Part shown: positions 43,418-54,782 of the stretch, piece by piece
Position numbering within the stretch: position 1 is the first letter of the stretch
Layout: each line of letters starts with the position of its first letter
Assembly: GCA_032716605.1 (NCBI GenBank)
Contig: CM064512.1
Span: 23,251,810 to 23,315,809, forward strand
Reading direction: 5' to 3'
DNA: 64,000 nucleotides
Source: Paralithodes platypus
Taxonomy: Eukaryota; Arthropoda; Malacostraca; Decapoda; Lithodidae
Translations under genes and position numbers: made by a program
The notes under the pieces: generated by a model
What the model was told of the DNA's origin: nothing
Seen by the model: the letters and a program-made list of their open reading frames with translations, nothing else
Database searches by the model: none

Positions 43418-43778
43418 GGTAAAGGGGTAGGTGTTATCATCTATTTGTTTATTTGTTAATTATTATTTTAGTTTCCTCCCTTGGCTTCCAAAAATCTATA
43501 AAAAAAAAAAAAAAAAAAAATCCTCATGATCCTCTTTTACTTTAATTTGTACATTTTTCGGTAAAAAAATGTCCCGGCCTTAGCCGATTCTTCCATAATT
43601 ACAGGCTCACTATCGCTCGCCACAAAAACACTTGACACCAAAATGGCACGAAATGTCTTAATATTGACAAATAAATGGGATAAAATGTCTTGAAAATCAT
43701 CACCCTTATGGGGCGACCGTCTTACAATCTCAAAACTAATGTGGGAGAAGGCGGTCTAGAAAAACGACATAGCTCCCC
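43418..43778. mobile_element. TTAA MITE, family B, copy 3a
   Basis: Right half well preserved (CCCGGCCTTAGCCGATTCTT, CTCACTATCGCTCGCC), ending CTCCCC at TTAA 43779-43782. The left end near 43418 is approximate. An A run lies at 43500-43520. Confidence 0.55.
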
Positions 43779-43782
43779 TTAA

Positions 43783-44150
43783 GGGGGGTAACCGTTTTTG
43801 TTTTTATCTTTTTCTCCTTTACGTTCTTTCCCTGGCTTGTATCCATTCGGCCCCATTCAGCCAACTGCTTTAAGATGTTTGTTCCCATCCAGGTGTCGAT
43901 TTCTTCCTGGCGAGCGATAGCGAGCCAGCATTTTATGGAGAAATCCGGCTTTGCCGGAGACATTTTTCTATCGAAAAATTTAGCTTGCTGTCAAAGCAAA
44001 AATATATATATGCTGGCTCGCTACCGCTCGCCAGGGAATATTGACACCTGGATGGGGGTAAATGTCTTAAAACAGTAGGCTGAATGGGGCCGAATGGATG
44101 CAACCCAGAGAGAGAGGGAGAGAAAGAGAAAAACAGCGAGGTTGGCTCCC
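43783..44150. mobile_element. TTAA MITE, family B, copy 3b (long palindrome)
   Basis: Between TTAA 43779-43782 (shared with copy 3a) and 44151-44154. Inverted halves: CTGGCGAGCGATAGCGAGCC with GGCTCGCTACCGCTCGCCAG, and CGGCCCCATTCAGCC with GGCTGAATGGGGCCG. Confidence 0.75.
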
Positions 44151-44448
44151 TTAACAATGTAAGAGGTAATAGACGGCCTATGATTGGGTAAGGCGGGTGA
44201 GATGTGCGTCGAGACTCGAGAGCCTTCTATCTTACTTAGTTATTGTCTTTATCATGTCTTATCTCGCTTGTGTTCACTTTATATGATATATCTATGTTAT
44301 TACTGTGTTGTATGTGACATCTTTGTAGCCATCTGGGTTCCAATTTCACTTTAAACATTTATTATTAAATGTACTTAGAATTTCAAAGGTTCATTAACAA
44401 ATATTGAATAACAATAATATTTCAACTTGATCCAGCACACATCATTCA

Positions 44449-44548
44449 NNNNNNNNNNNNNNNNNNNNNNNNNNNNNNNNNNNNNNNNNNNNNNNNNNNN
44501 NNNNNNNNNNNNNNNNNNNNNNNNNNNNNNNNNNNNNNNNNNNNNNNN
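44449..44548. other. Assembly gap (100 N)
   Basis: Exactly 100 N, the conventional size for a gap of unknown length. Order and distance across it are uncertain. Frames crossing it are meaningless. Confidence 0.99.
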
Positions 44549-46980
44549 GGCAACCCTAGCGGACCTCGCTGACTTTTGCATTATGCGACATTCCAGCGAG
44601 AGCCAAGCTAGGCTAGCCACCATACGGGAGAGATGTGACAAATAAATTACTTAATCAATATACTCCGCCCAGTCTACAAAACGACAGTATCAATTAATCA
44701 TTTAGGCAAGACCTATTACTTACTTAGATCGTTTGCGACAGAAACAAACTATACCCTCAGTGGAATTAGTTTTTAATTATATAGAATTATCTGTTGCAGA
44801 CCAGACAACGTTTATCTGTGGTAACATTAAAAAATCACTTAACTGCGATTAGAGTGCCCTCTTTAGACCTTACGGGTCTTTCCATACCGGTAGCGGAGCG
44901 AAACAGACGTTTGAGGAGAGCCATGTTTTAAACTTCCGCCTCCACCTCCCCGTCAGCTCTAGGCTTACTTGGTCTCTGCGAAAAAGCTTCTGTACATTTG
45001 CTTCACTCTCGTCGATAATACCAAAATACTGCAGACTTTGCATTACTCTTAAAAAAGGGCGGGGTTTTCCTTTTGATTTGACCGCCACCGCCGAATGGAA
45101 ACAGAGCTGACTCTCGAGCTGCCGCCGGCCCGGATGAGCAACGCCACTAATTGTACTTAGGCTTATGCCCGTAGACTTAATGAATGCTATTTCACATTGA
45201 ACCCTCCCCAGGTTTTGCTAGCCAAGAATGAGCCATTAGTGCACACGTGTTTTCTGAGTTCACGGTACTGCCGCCGTTAAAATAAGGCCGAAAGGCTGCA
45301 TCATAATTGAGGTCCAGTGCCCCAAGCTCTAATCAAATATTTGAGAGCTAGAGTAGCTCCTCAAAACCCCCAAGGTGCTCTATGGGTAGACAACGTACGG
45401 GCTAAACGCTTACTTAAACTGGCGATTAGCCCTCTCTGATGGCTACGAAGTCTTAGAAAGAAAGTAATCCCGGCGTGGAGGGTCGCGCCCACGATGTACG
45501 ACAAATGGGCAGCCTAATTAAGTTTCCTGCAAAAAGAATTTCAGTTGAAGATTGAGTTGAAGACATAGACGTTGTCTCACGCCAGTTGTGCCGGCGTCTA
45601 ATCATACGTTTCTGCTCTAGATACTTGTCAGTTGCCTCTAGACAAACCCTTCCTTTAACATGTATAGCACGTTTAAAGGCAGAGGGTCTAGGTGGCCATG
45701 CAGTCACTTTTGTGTACTTTCACGGGAAAGGGAGGGGGGGGCGTGTCCAGTCAGCTTGAAATAGGACACCCTAGACCCCGGACGGAGTTTAGTACCACCG
45801 CGAGTATGCGCAGAGCTGCTGATACAATATTAAGGTTAAAATGTGATCATGAAAATTAGTCTCAGTGAGAAAATTCGTGCTAGCTACAATGTTAAGGGAC
45901 CAAAACAACGGTGTTGTTTAGAGTAGTTTAGCCTGCCGAAAGCCAATTTAATTTTAGAATAATGGAGTTCGCGAGTTCCTTTGCAATTTATCTCCACAGT
46001 TTATGTTAGGGGTTTATTATGTGCACATATAAACTTATAACTGATTATTTTTTGTCACCACGGCGGGAGGTGCGGGGGCCTTTGTAACTACAGATCTGTG
46101 TTCAGAATCTTCAGAGGGTTAACGTTACCCATTGTTTGTCAGGCAGGCTTCTTTGAAGCACGCACCTGCCTGAACCCCCTTTTTCTGGTATTTTATTCTG
46201 GCTACGAGTTGTTAATGTTAAACTATATTTTCAAACGATACCACAAGAATACTATGTGCGTTGTTTTTATTATCTGCCTTTTCTAGAGTTAGGATATGCA
46301 TTACGAATGTCCCCCTCCAGTCTTCTTAGAAATCAGGCATGACTTCGTAAATGATGGCAGGCGGCCACTAATAAATTATAGGTTTGACTCCTGTAAGGAG
46401 ATAAAGCCAAAACCGAATATTTAGTAGATAGTGGCCCCGTAATCATGGACTGAACTGGCCAGGCCGCCTCTCCCCGACCGTTTCCCTCCCATTCGTTGAT
46501 GATTTGAGGATTTTGGCTTTACTGGATATGTCAGCTGAAGGTAAGAATGACGCCTGAATCAGCGTTTTCTGGTCAGAAATCCACACAAGTACATCCACGA
46601 TCATGATGGACCAAGCCCCAACTTATTGCCCGATAGCTGATTCTTATTTTTATTTTGTTTTTATTTTGTACGAAGTTTTTTCGCTTCGTGATTGAACCCA
46701 ATTCATATATGACTGAAGCCATGAGTGAGAGGTCGCCGTGTGCGGCTCATGATGAAGCCCTCCTCATGTTTTTAAATGCTAATGCCGACGGGTAAGCATT
46801 CAAAACTACGGCGGATTAGCAATGTTTGAAGAGGATGCCTTATGTAATAGGCCAAGGATTCGTCAGATGATTACAGGGGCCACTAGCTAAATATTAGGTT
46901 TTACTTTATAACTCCTTAAAGCGAGTCGAGAACTCTAGTTTTCCCCTAGCGACAAATTTTGTCATTTATATTTATCTTTA
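44549..46980. other. Gene-free by my reading
   Basis: Ordinary-composition DNA. A 72-codon minus-strand frame at 44870-45088 (FGIIDESEANVQKLFRRDQ) looks peptide-like but has no ATG and no family I recognise. A GGGAGGGGGGG run sits near 45730. No transposon hallmarks found. Confidence 0.4.
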
Positions 46981-47222
46981 ATCTACACATTAAAACATAC
47001 AACTCACGCACATTACTCTCGCCCCCCCATATGCTCCCCACGCCCCCCCCCCTCCCCCCCGCCGCCCCCCCCCCCCCTCCACCCCCCCCCACATCCCACC
47101 CCCCCTCCCCCCCCCCCCCCCCCGCCCGCCCCCCCCCCCCCAACACACCCATCACCCGCCACCCGCCCCCCACCTCCCACCCCACCTCCCCCCCCCCTCC
47201 ACACCCCCCCCCAAACCCCCCC

Positions 47223-47255
<33 letters not shown>

Positions 47256-47310
47256 GATCTCTCTCTCTCTTCTCTACTCTCTACTCTCTCTCTCTCCCTT
47301 TCTCTCTCTG
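46981..47310. repeat. Poly-C-rich tract followed by (CT)n
   Basis: 47018-47232 is almost all C with sparse A, T and G; 47233-47308 is CT-rich. Pro-rich and Gly-rich frames are artefacts. Assembly or base-calling error is likely in such a tract. Confidence 0.85.
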
Positions 47311-48050
47311 TACTTAAACCCAATTCCTAAGATATATTTTTCTTCTCATAACTGACCCCCTTCACTCCAAGGAGGCCTGCCTTAATACAATATGCCATAG
47401 CTAGTTCCTGTTTGCATATCCCCCCCCTTACATCGACCTACCCTCTCCTCAACTAAACATACATAAGGGATATATTACATTGAAAGCAAATTATCCCGTG
47501 ATACACCAACGACCCTGATGCTGATGGAGCATGGTGGTGGCCCGTGGAGGCGTGGGAGGACATGGTGGTAGGTGGCGTGAGGTGCGTGGGATGGCCGAGG
47601 ATGACGTGGTGGTGGTGCGTGGTGGTGGAGGATGGGAGGATCGGTGGTGCCGTAGTGGATGAGTGGATTGTGATGCGTTGCCCCCTGACGGTGGTAGGGT
47701 GTGGGTGGATGAAGCTATTTATGATATTGTTATCTCCTATGTATTAGCTATCTATTCTATCTATCTATCTACCTGTCTACCGGATCTCTCTCTCTCTGGT
47801 CTTCCTGCATCTTTTAACGTTATTTTTTTTTTTTTTTTTTTTTTTTTTCTTTCTATCTAGCTACGTAGCTCTCTAAGCAGTTTGAATTTATCTATTATCC
47901 TATACAATCCGTATTTATGTTAATAGTTGATTTTTGTACCTTTTTTAACTTTCTTGATGACCTTTTCAATCGTCTAAAGTTAAAAGTGCAGCCAGAATAC
48001 AATATTAACGGAATACATCGTATTATGTTATTACAAGCGGAGATTTCCAC
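47311..48050. other. No gene; GTGG-rich segment, short CTAT run and T run
   Basis: 47520-47700 is rich in GTGGTG. CTATCTAT occurs near 47755-47772 and a 27-base T run at about 47822-47848. Confidence 0.5.
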
Positions 48051-48982
48051 TAGAGTTTTTGTTTTATGGACCCCTTACTCCCTCATGACTAGCCCCCACT
48101 TAGTTATTATTGTATAGACGTTTGCATCCCCAATTAGCTTTTTGGCGATTCTTACAAAACTTTTACGCCCATTTCTGTCAATGCTTAAGACCTTTCGTGC
48201 CATTTAGGTGTCTGATTTTTTTACTGGCGAGCGATGGCGGGAGCTGGGGGGGGGGGGGCTGTAATGTTTTTAAGAGGAACCGCGCCTTTGGCATTTTGTA
48301 TATAGAAAAACATTATCAAATTTTATCCTGAAAAGGAGAGGGGTCCTCTCCTTGGGGCGTGAATTTTTAAAGCTTGATGGAGCGTCTTGCGGATTTTCAA
48401 AAAATAATATAACATAATAATCGATCAAATATTAGCCCAATAAATCCCCCCTTAACGGCCGATAAAGTTGATGGAATGAGAGAAGATAAACCATCGCCTA
48501 GCTTAAATGGAAGAGTGTGAGGGATGGCCGCCTGATGACACTAATGTGCTTGCTGTAGTAACAAATACTTATAATTTCATAGTAGTTTATATGTCTTAAG
48601 GCGGGGCGCAGACGGTGGTTTGGTTTTTGGTCACATGTATTTACTTACTAATTTAGTTTTAAGGTTCCTCGCCCTATGAACTCCAGCTCAGCTTAAAAAA
48701 AAAAAAACTAGGACCCCTTTACGAAATGATCTCGGCCGAATGGACAGATTTTCTTCTAAAATTACAGGCTAGTTATCGCTCGCCAGGAAATAATTCGACA
48801 CCCTAAATATCACGATAGCGTACTATTAAGGAGATTACTCTCTGACCCAAACAAAATGGGGCGGAAACGTCTCAAAATCGTCTAACATAATGGGACCCAC
48901 GAACGTCTGTAAAATCCTCAAAATAATTATGACTAAACATGAGGGCGAAGAAAAGGGTCCAGAAAAAACGACTACCTCCCCC
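48051..48982. mobile_element. Family B MITE sequence, degraded or composite
   Basis: The left-half motif TTTCGTGCCATTTAGGTGTC lies near 48200 with GGCGAGCGATGGCGG. The right-half motif TTACAGGCTAGTTATCGCTC lies near 48765 and ends CTACCTCCCCC at TTAA 48983-48986. Too long for one element, so possibly nested or a dimer. Confidence 0.45.
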
Positions 48983-48986
48983 TTAA

Positions 48987-49395
48987 GGGACACTAGCGGC
49001 GTAGGGTGTTATTTAGTTATTTATATTAGTATTTTAGTTTCCTCGCAAGGCGATTCATCAAGAATAGAAATACAACATCGTTGGGACTCCCCTTCGCAGA
49101 CGATCTTAGTACATTTATTGGAGAAAAATAGAAAAATGTCTCGGCCGTTAGTCCGCGTTCCTCCTAAATCACAGGATTTGCTAATCGCTCGCCAGAGAAG
49201 AAAATCTACAACCCAAGTGGCCACGAAAATTGACGTCTTGATTAATGGACAAATAAATGGTTTTGCAATGAAGAGTCATTAAAATCGACCAAACTACATG
49301 CGGGCGAAATATATGCCTATAAGATCTGTAATATAATGCGAGCTCTAAACATGGACGGCGAGAATGGGGTACTAGAATAAACGACATACCTCCCA
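48987..49395. mobile_element. Family B MITE, right-half copy
   Basis: Starts at the shared TTAA (48983-48986) with GGGACACTAG. It carries ATGTCTCGGCCGTTAGTCCG and GCTAATCGCTCGCCAGAGAA, and fades near 49395 after CGACATACCTCCCATC. Confidence 0.45.
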
Positions 49396-49582
49396 TCAAT
49401 GAAGGGAGCCGGACGGCTGCCTGTGACACCTAATGCTGCTGACTTGTGTAGTAACAAATATCCTATAGGCTTTATGTTTTTAATAGTGCAATGCCAACTT
49501 TCATTTTATCTCCAAGTATTAACCTTTAGTAGATACATTAACGCATTTACGTTCTATATTTGCACTGTGTCTATTAGCTAGA

Positions 49583-49790
49583 CCGCATTTTACTCAGATG
49601 AGCGAAGGGCATATGGAATTCAGAGAAGTTAATTGATAGATAGTTTATACCCATTCATCATATAGTTCCACAGACGCCCCTTCCTAACACTGTCATAAAC
49701 TCGTCTAATGATAGCCGAGAGAAATAGCTGACCAAAAATGCGCTTATAATCTTACATAGGGGTCAATGAAGACTGCTGGCGCGATGCCTG
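49583..49790. mobile_element. Family A MITE, diverged
   Basis: GACCGCATTTTACTCAG and AAACTCGTCTAATGATAGCC mark the inverted halves around AAGTTAATTGATAGATAG. TTAA ends are not preserved. Confidence 0.5.
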
Positions 49791-50189
49791 TGGCTGCCAC
49801 TAAAGTGCCTTGCGCTATTAACTTCCATTATAAGTTGATTTTAAAATGTTTTTGAAAATGTTATCTACTTCTTCATTGCATTGCAATATCAAATAAAAAT
49901 AGTGCAATTCAATATGAATAATAGTTATAATATATTGCTTGTACCGGCAACTGTACTGCAAATATCATAGTTACAATTCAAGTCAGTCAGTCAGCTAGAC
50001 GCTCAGCCAGGTGGTCCAGCGTAGGCGAGGCCGTCAACCATGCAGAAGGGCTCAACATGCAGCAACAACGAAAGGTATCAGTAGAAACAACAAATAAAAG
50101 ACTGAAGGTGAAATTACCTACTGATACTGAGTATATTATAATCAAAACAAACACATTTCTTTAGTGAACAATAATTATATAATAATCTT
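49791..50189. other. No gene seen
   Basis: Unrecognised sequence with a short GTCAGTCAGTCAG run near 49983. Confidence 0.4.
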
Positions 50190-50545
50190 ATAGATATATA
50201 TTAATATATTATTATATATAATATATAGCTATATATATATAAGTATATAGTATATATTAAATAGTATATATAGTATTGAATAATAGTATATACTGCTATA
50301 GTACTATATATAGACTATGATATTATTAGAGAGGAGAAGAGAGCGAGAGGAAAGCTATATGATAGGATAGATAGATAGATAAACTAGAGAGACTTCCCTC
50401 TATCTAGGAGGAGTCTGTATTGATGAGCTGAATATCATTATATAGTTCTCCACTCTCTCTCTCTCTGCTCTCTCTCTCTCTCTCCTCTCTTCTCTACTCT
50501 CTCTCTACTCTCTCTACTGCTCTCTCTCTCTCTCTCTCCACTCCT
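50190..50545. repeat. TA-rich and CT-rich low complexity
   Basis: 50195-50330 is degenerate TATA sequence with TATAGTA motifs. 50450-50540 is CT repeats. Confidence 0.8.
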
Positions 50546-50559
50546 GTTTGTTTGACTGG

Positions 50560-51040
50560 CTAGGGAGGTGTGGAGTGATGGTGTTAACGTGATCCTTGTG
50601 GTGTTGTTTGTCGTGTTGGTGGAGGTCGTGGTGTGTGAGGGTTCTTATAAAGGTGCTGGTGGTGGTTGTGGTGTCTATTTGTATAGGTGGTAGTGTTGTG
50701 GTAGTGATAGTTGTGGTGTCTCTTTGTCTAGGTGGTGGTTGTGGTGCTGTTGGTAGTGGTGTCCTTGTGATCCGTGTGATGGAGTTGGTTGTGGTGTCTC
50801 TATATATTCTGTACGTGTTGTAGTTGTGTTGGTGGTGGCTTTGAGGCTGCTTATGAAAATGGGCATTGTGGTGCTGGTTGTTAACTGTTTTGTGCTTGTG
50901 AGGGTTGTGGTGGAGGTAGATGCGTTGCCTCCCTATGAAGGTGGTCGTTGTGGCTGTGATGATTATTGTGGTACTTAGGGGTGTGCTGGTTGTGGTGGTT
51001 ATTAATAAAATAGGTAGTTGATACGGTGGTTAAAGTTTGG
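50560..51040. repeat. GTGGTTGTGGTG-rich degenerate minisatellite
   Basis: Repeated GGTTGTGGTGTCTCT and GGTGGTTGTGGT motifs with irregular spacing. Confidence 0.7.
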
Positions 51041-51312
51041 TTGTGGAGCTGGATGTGATGAGTTTTGTAAAAGTAAATGTTACTTACACCTAATGTTTCT
51101 CTCATTAGAAATACCATTCCTTTTCTTTCGTGGGGATGTTGCTCAAGCTCTTGGAGTGGTAGTTTTGGAGTGCATTCATATTATGCAATTCGGTGTTTAG
51201 AGTTGTGTTGAAAAGTTTAGCCTAATTAGTATTTATAGTTTGAGTTTGAAGTGACACAAATGCCTTTTATCACCATTCTTATAAAGTATGTTATGGAGGG
51301 GTTAGTTAGACT

Positions 51313-51414
51313 AAAAAAAAAAAAAAAAAAAAATCCAGACCCTACCAAAGATGCTCTAACCGTTAGAGCATCTTTGGTAGGGTCTGGATTTTTTTTGTTT
51401 TTTTTTTTTTTTGA
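51313..51414. repeat. Near-perfect hairpin flanked by A and T runs
   Basis: A run, then TCCAGACCCTACCAAAGATG and on to GCTCTAAC at 51360, a one-base centre, then the exact inverted copy (GTTAGAGCATCTTTGGTAGG and on) and a T run. Stem about 28 bp excluding the homopolymers. It may be a tiny fold-back element or an assembly or library artefact. The GTTAGAGCAT arm resembles a tRNA A-box region. Confidence 0.8.
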
Positions 51415-51827
51415 GGAGGGGAGGGGGGGGGGGGGGGGAGGTTGAAGTGGGACCGGAGAACACATGTAGCTGAGATAATAACAGTTTCCTCCATTATTAG
51501 TGTAACATTTGCTGATCTATTTTGTTGAGATCGGGGTGTTTGGTCAAGGAAAGGCTGTGATTGTGTTATGGGAGAGTTTGTGAATATTGTCAAAATCATA
51601 TCTAGCACTATTGTTTTCTAATTATTGAGGATATATAAATAATCGCATGTGAATTCAAGACATTGTTCAGAAAACCCAATTTTTCTATTCCTGTGGTCGA
51701 GCCTTAACCCATTCATTACGATGACGTAATGTTAATTATGTTTTGGTTGCCATTACTCGATTTCTTTAGCTTGGTATCTACCTCGAGTTAATACGACAAC
51801 AATGCACCCTCTGAATACCATGGGTTC

Positions 51828-52460
51828 TTCTTCTATCTATCTATGTATTCAGGCCCAATCCCCACTTGTCCTATTTTTTTGTTTATTTTTGTTTTTATTT
51901 TGTATTTTTTTATTTTTTTTGGGGGGGAACTCACGACAGAGCCAAAATAGGGATAACACAACAGAAAACAATGAACACACAAAAATAAAATACAAATTCA
52001 CACACCTCTAGGTCATCTAGAAGAAGACCCAGAGACCAGGGACACCAAGGTCCCTCCAGTACTCCCCCGGCCCCCGACCATCCGGAGAGGTTCCGATCTC
52101 GGCATGCAGCAGAGCTGAAACCACAAGCCCTCCCACCACACTTCCAGGCGCACCCTTCTTATAAACCGTCTCCCCGGGCCAGGCGCCTGATTGACTATCA
52201 TCTAGTCCAACTTGTGCCCGACCCCTTCCCCCAAATGACCAAGTGTTCACTCAACTATTCACAGGCATTCTCCATTCATTCGTGTTTATCACCACTTCCC
52301 TTGCCTGATCTATAGTCATTCCTCTATCATCCAAAGCTTGTCTTACATAATCTCTCCATCTCAATGGGGTGTTCCTGCCCTTCTATCTCCCCTTGTATCT
52401 GACTCACATATTCTCTTTGTAAGCCTTTCATCTTCCATTCGTTCAACATAACCTTAATAA
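51828..52460 (-). mobile_element. RTE-like LINE 3' end with (TATC)n tail
   Basis: Tail TCTATCTATCTATG at 51832-51845. The 3' UTR covers 51850-52250. The coding end, read on the minus strand, gives VERMEDERLTKRICESDTRG and LRWRDYVRQALDDRGMTID. Only the C-terminus survives. Confidence 0.65.
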
Positions 52461-52544
52461 AACCTTAACAAAACCGTCTATTGTTAGCCAGAATTGAAGG
52501 TACCCAAGAGCGTCATCGGGTTGAAGAGGTTAAACATAAACGTA

Positions 52545-52700
52545 TGTCCCAGCTAGAGGAATAGTATAGCGAGTATAAGTTAGGACTTGCATTTGGGGGC
52601 ACAGGTTCGATCCTAGGCAGACCTACAGAAACGGAAGATTTCCTATAATGGATTTGTCATGCATGAAGGGCAGCATAAGGCGTATTTAGTTAAATTCTAA
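52545..52700 (+). mobile_element. Possible tRNA-derived SINE
   Basis: ATAGTATAGCGAGTATAAG (A-box-like, near 52560) and CACAGGTTCGATCCTAGGCA (B-box-like, near 52606) at roughly tRNA spacing, with TTAGGACTTGCATTTGGG between them. No intact cloverleaf, so a SINE or tRNA relic rather than a gene. 3' end not placed. Confidence 0.4.
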
Positions 52701-53116
52701 GTAACTTGATAATACTTCCAAAATATCTTGAAAACAGAAATCAAGAGAGGAAAATAAAATAAAGTTTACTAAGTTGAAATACAAGTTTTCTAAGTAGATT
52801 TCACATTTCTTCTTCCACTTAACAAGTAAATTCTTAACTCTCTCCCTCGATCTGTCTTTCCCTCTTCTTACGACTTACTCTGCATCACGCTCCGTGTGAC
52901 CAGCCATTTTGACTGTAATGCACCTTGAATTTGACTCTCTACCATTCTTTTATCTTTGGAGGAAAGAGGGAGGTGCGAGGGGGTATGGGGGGGGGGGGGA
53001 GAGAGAGAGACTTTCTAGAAGCAGCATTGCCTTTTATATTCTCCATACACATTGAAAAATACGGTTGGGTTAAGGTGGCGAAGGAACGAATGCAGATGTT
53101 CGTGGTCGTGTAGGTA
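52701..53116. other. No gene seen
   Basis: AT-rich, with a GGGG/GAGA run at 52985-53010. A short stretch near 52840-52920 (TCTCCCTCGATCTGTCTTTC, TGACCAGCCATTTTGAC) looks like a strongly diverged LINE J 3' end. Confidence 0.4.
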
Positions 53117-53250
53117 GTGATGATACAGAGTATGATTGTAATGGTGGGGATGTTTACAATAGTAACAGTGGTCGTGGTGGTAGTGATGATAGAGAGTATG
53201 ATTGTAATGGTGGGGATGTTTACAATAGTAACAGTGGTCGTGGTGGTAGT
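53117..53250. repeat. 66-bp direct tandem duplication
   Basis: The unit beginning GTGATGATACAGAGTATGAT is repeated at 53183 (GTGATGATAGAGAGTATGAT) with one difference noticed. Related degenerate units recur at 53800-54170 (ATTGTAGTGTTRATGATGG-like). Confidence 0.85.
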
Positions 53251-53276
53251 GATCATAAAAGGTGATAGAAGATGAT

Positions 53277-53700
53277 AGAGCTAATAGAAACGATACAAAT
53301 TATAGAGCTAATAGAAACGATACAAATTATAGAGCTAATAGAAACGATACAAATTATAGAGCTAATAGAAACGATACAAATTATAGAGCTAATAGAAACG
53401 ATACAAATTATAGAGCTAATAGAAACGATACAAATTATAGAGCTAATAGAAACGATACAAATTATAGAGCTAATAGAAACGATACAAATTATAGAGCTAA
53501 TAGAAACGATACAAATTATAGAGCTAATAGAAACGATACAAATTATAGAGCTAATAGAAACGATACAAATTATAGAGCTAATAGAAACGATACAAATTAT
53601 AGAGCTAATAGAAACGATACAAATTATAGAGCTAATAGAAACGATACAAATTATAGAGCTAATAGAAACGATACAAATTATAGAGCTAATAGAAACGATA
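53277..53700. repeat. 27-bp minisatellite, 15 full units plus a partial
   Basis: The unit (starts AGAGCTAATAGAAACGATAC, continues AAATTAT) is repeated 15 times without visible variation, plus 19 bases of a 16th. Because 27 is a multiple of three, frames stay open on both strands. These are artefacts unless shown otherwise. Degenerate GATAGAAGATGATAGAAATAAT-like sequence follows to 54120. Confidence 0.95.
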
Positions 53701-54239
53701 GACATAATAGAAGATGATAGAAATAATAGAGATGATAAAACGATAGAGACGATAGAAGACAATAGTAGAGATAATAGAAGATGTTAGTGGTCGTGTTGGT
53801 AGATATGATGGAGAGTATAATTGTAGTATTGGGGATGGTTACAGTAGAAGATGATAGAAATAATAATATATGATAGAAGATAATATAGATGATAGCAGAT
53901 TATATAACATGTTCGTGGTGGTTGTGGTACAGATGATAGAGAGGGTAGTAATTGTAGTGTTAATGATGGTTACAGTAGAAGATGATTGAAGATAATAAAA
54001 TATGATACAAATAATTAGAGACGATAGAAATGATAAAGGATGTTCGTTGTCGTGGTTCGTGGTGGTAGAGATGATAGAAGATGATAGAAGATAATAGATG
54101 TTGATGTAAGATGATAGAATATGGTTATAGAGGGTAGTAATTGTAGTGTCGGGGATGGTTACAGTAGGAACAGTGGACTCACGAAGGCAAACACAAGCAC
54201 ACACTCACTTTCTCTCACAATCACGCTCTTCAAACACGC

Positions 54240-54515
54240 TGACCCTGTGTATGTGTGCGTCTGTGTGTATGTGTACGTCTCTATGTATGTGTGGACCTTG
54301 TGTGTGTATGTGTACGACTCTAAGTATGTGTGGAGCTTATATGTAAGTATGTGTCTGTATGTGCATGTTTCTATGTATGGGTGGAGCTTATGTGCAAGTG
54401 TGTGTTAATATGTACACGTCTATGTGCGAAGCCTGTGTGTGTACACAACTCTGCATGTGTGGAGCCTGTGTATATATGCATGGAATGTGTGTGTGTGTGT
54501 GTACGTATATTATTC
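54240..54515. repeat. TGTG-rich minisatellite
   Basis: Irregular units with TGTGTGGAGCTTATGT and TACGTCTCTATGTATG. Adjacent TG run at 54487-54502. Confidence 0.75.
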
Positions 54516-54782
54516 CTATGCACATGTGACGTGTACATAAGCAAGCGAGACTAGATTGTGTGGAATTTATATGGTTGCATTGCTCTGTAGAAAATATGAT
54601 GATATCTTTGATAGATATGAATACATTTGCAAATTATGAAAATTTCCTATTCTCATCTTCATTTAGATACTGCACATAACATTGCAGTCAAAACACTTAA
54701 ATAGTAAAGAAAAACGGATTGCTAAGAAGTATGATTTGTATTACTTATTCAAATCGTGGTATATACATATTATATATTTTGT
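54516..54782. other. No gene seen
   Basis: Under 300 bases of unrecognised AT-rich DNA. Confidence 0.4.

Noticed and set aside
44375..44645. Frames crossing the N gap
   Set aside because: Joined through unknown sequence, so meaningless.
44870..45088. 72-codon minus-strand frame FGIIDESEANVQKLF...
   Set aside because: No ATG start, no family recognised, no supporting splice sites; left as unproven.
46946..47330. Gly-rich and Pro-rich frames on both strands
   Set aside because: Homopolymer C/G tract, not coding.
53253..53787. Long frames (150-171 codons) on both strands over the 27-bp array
   Set aside because: Pure repeat translations with a period of 9 residues; open only because 27 is divisible by three.
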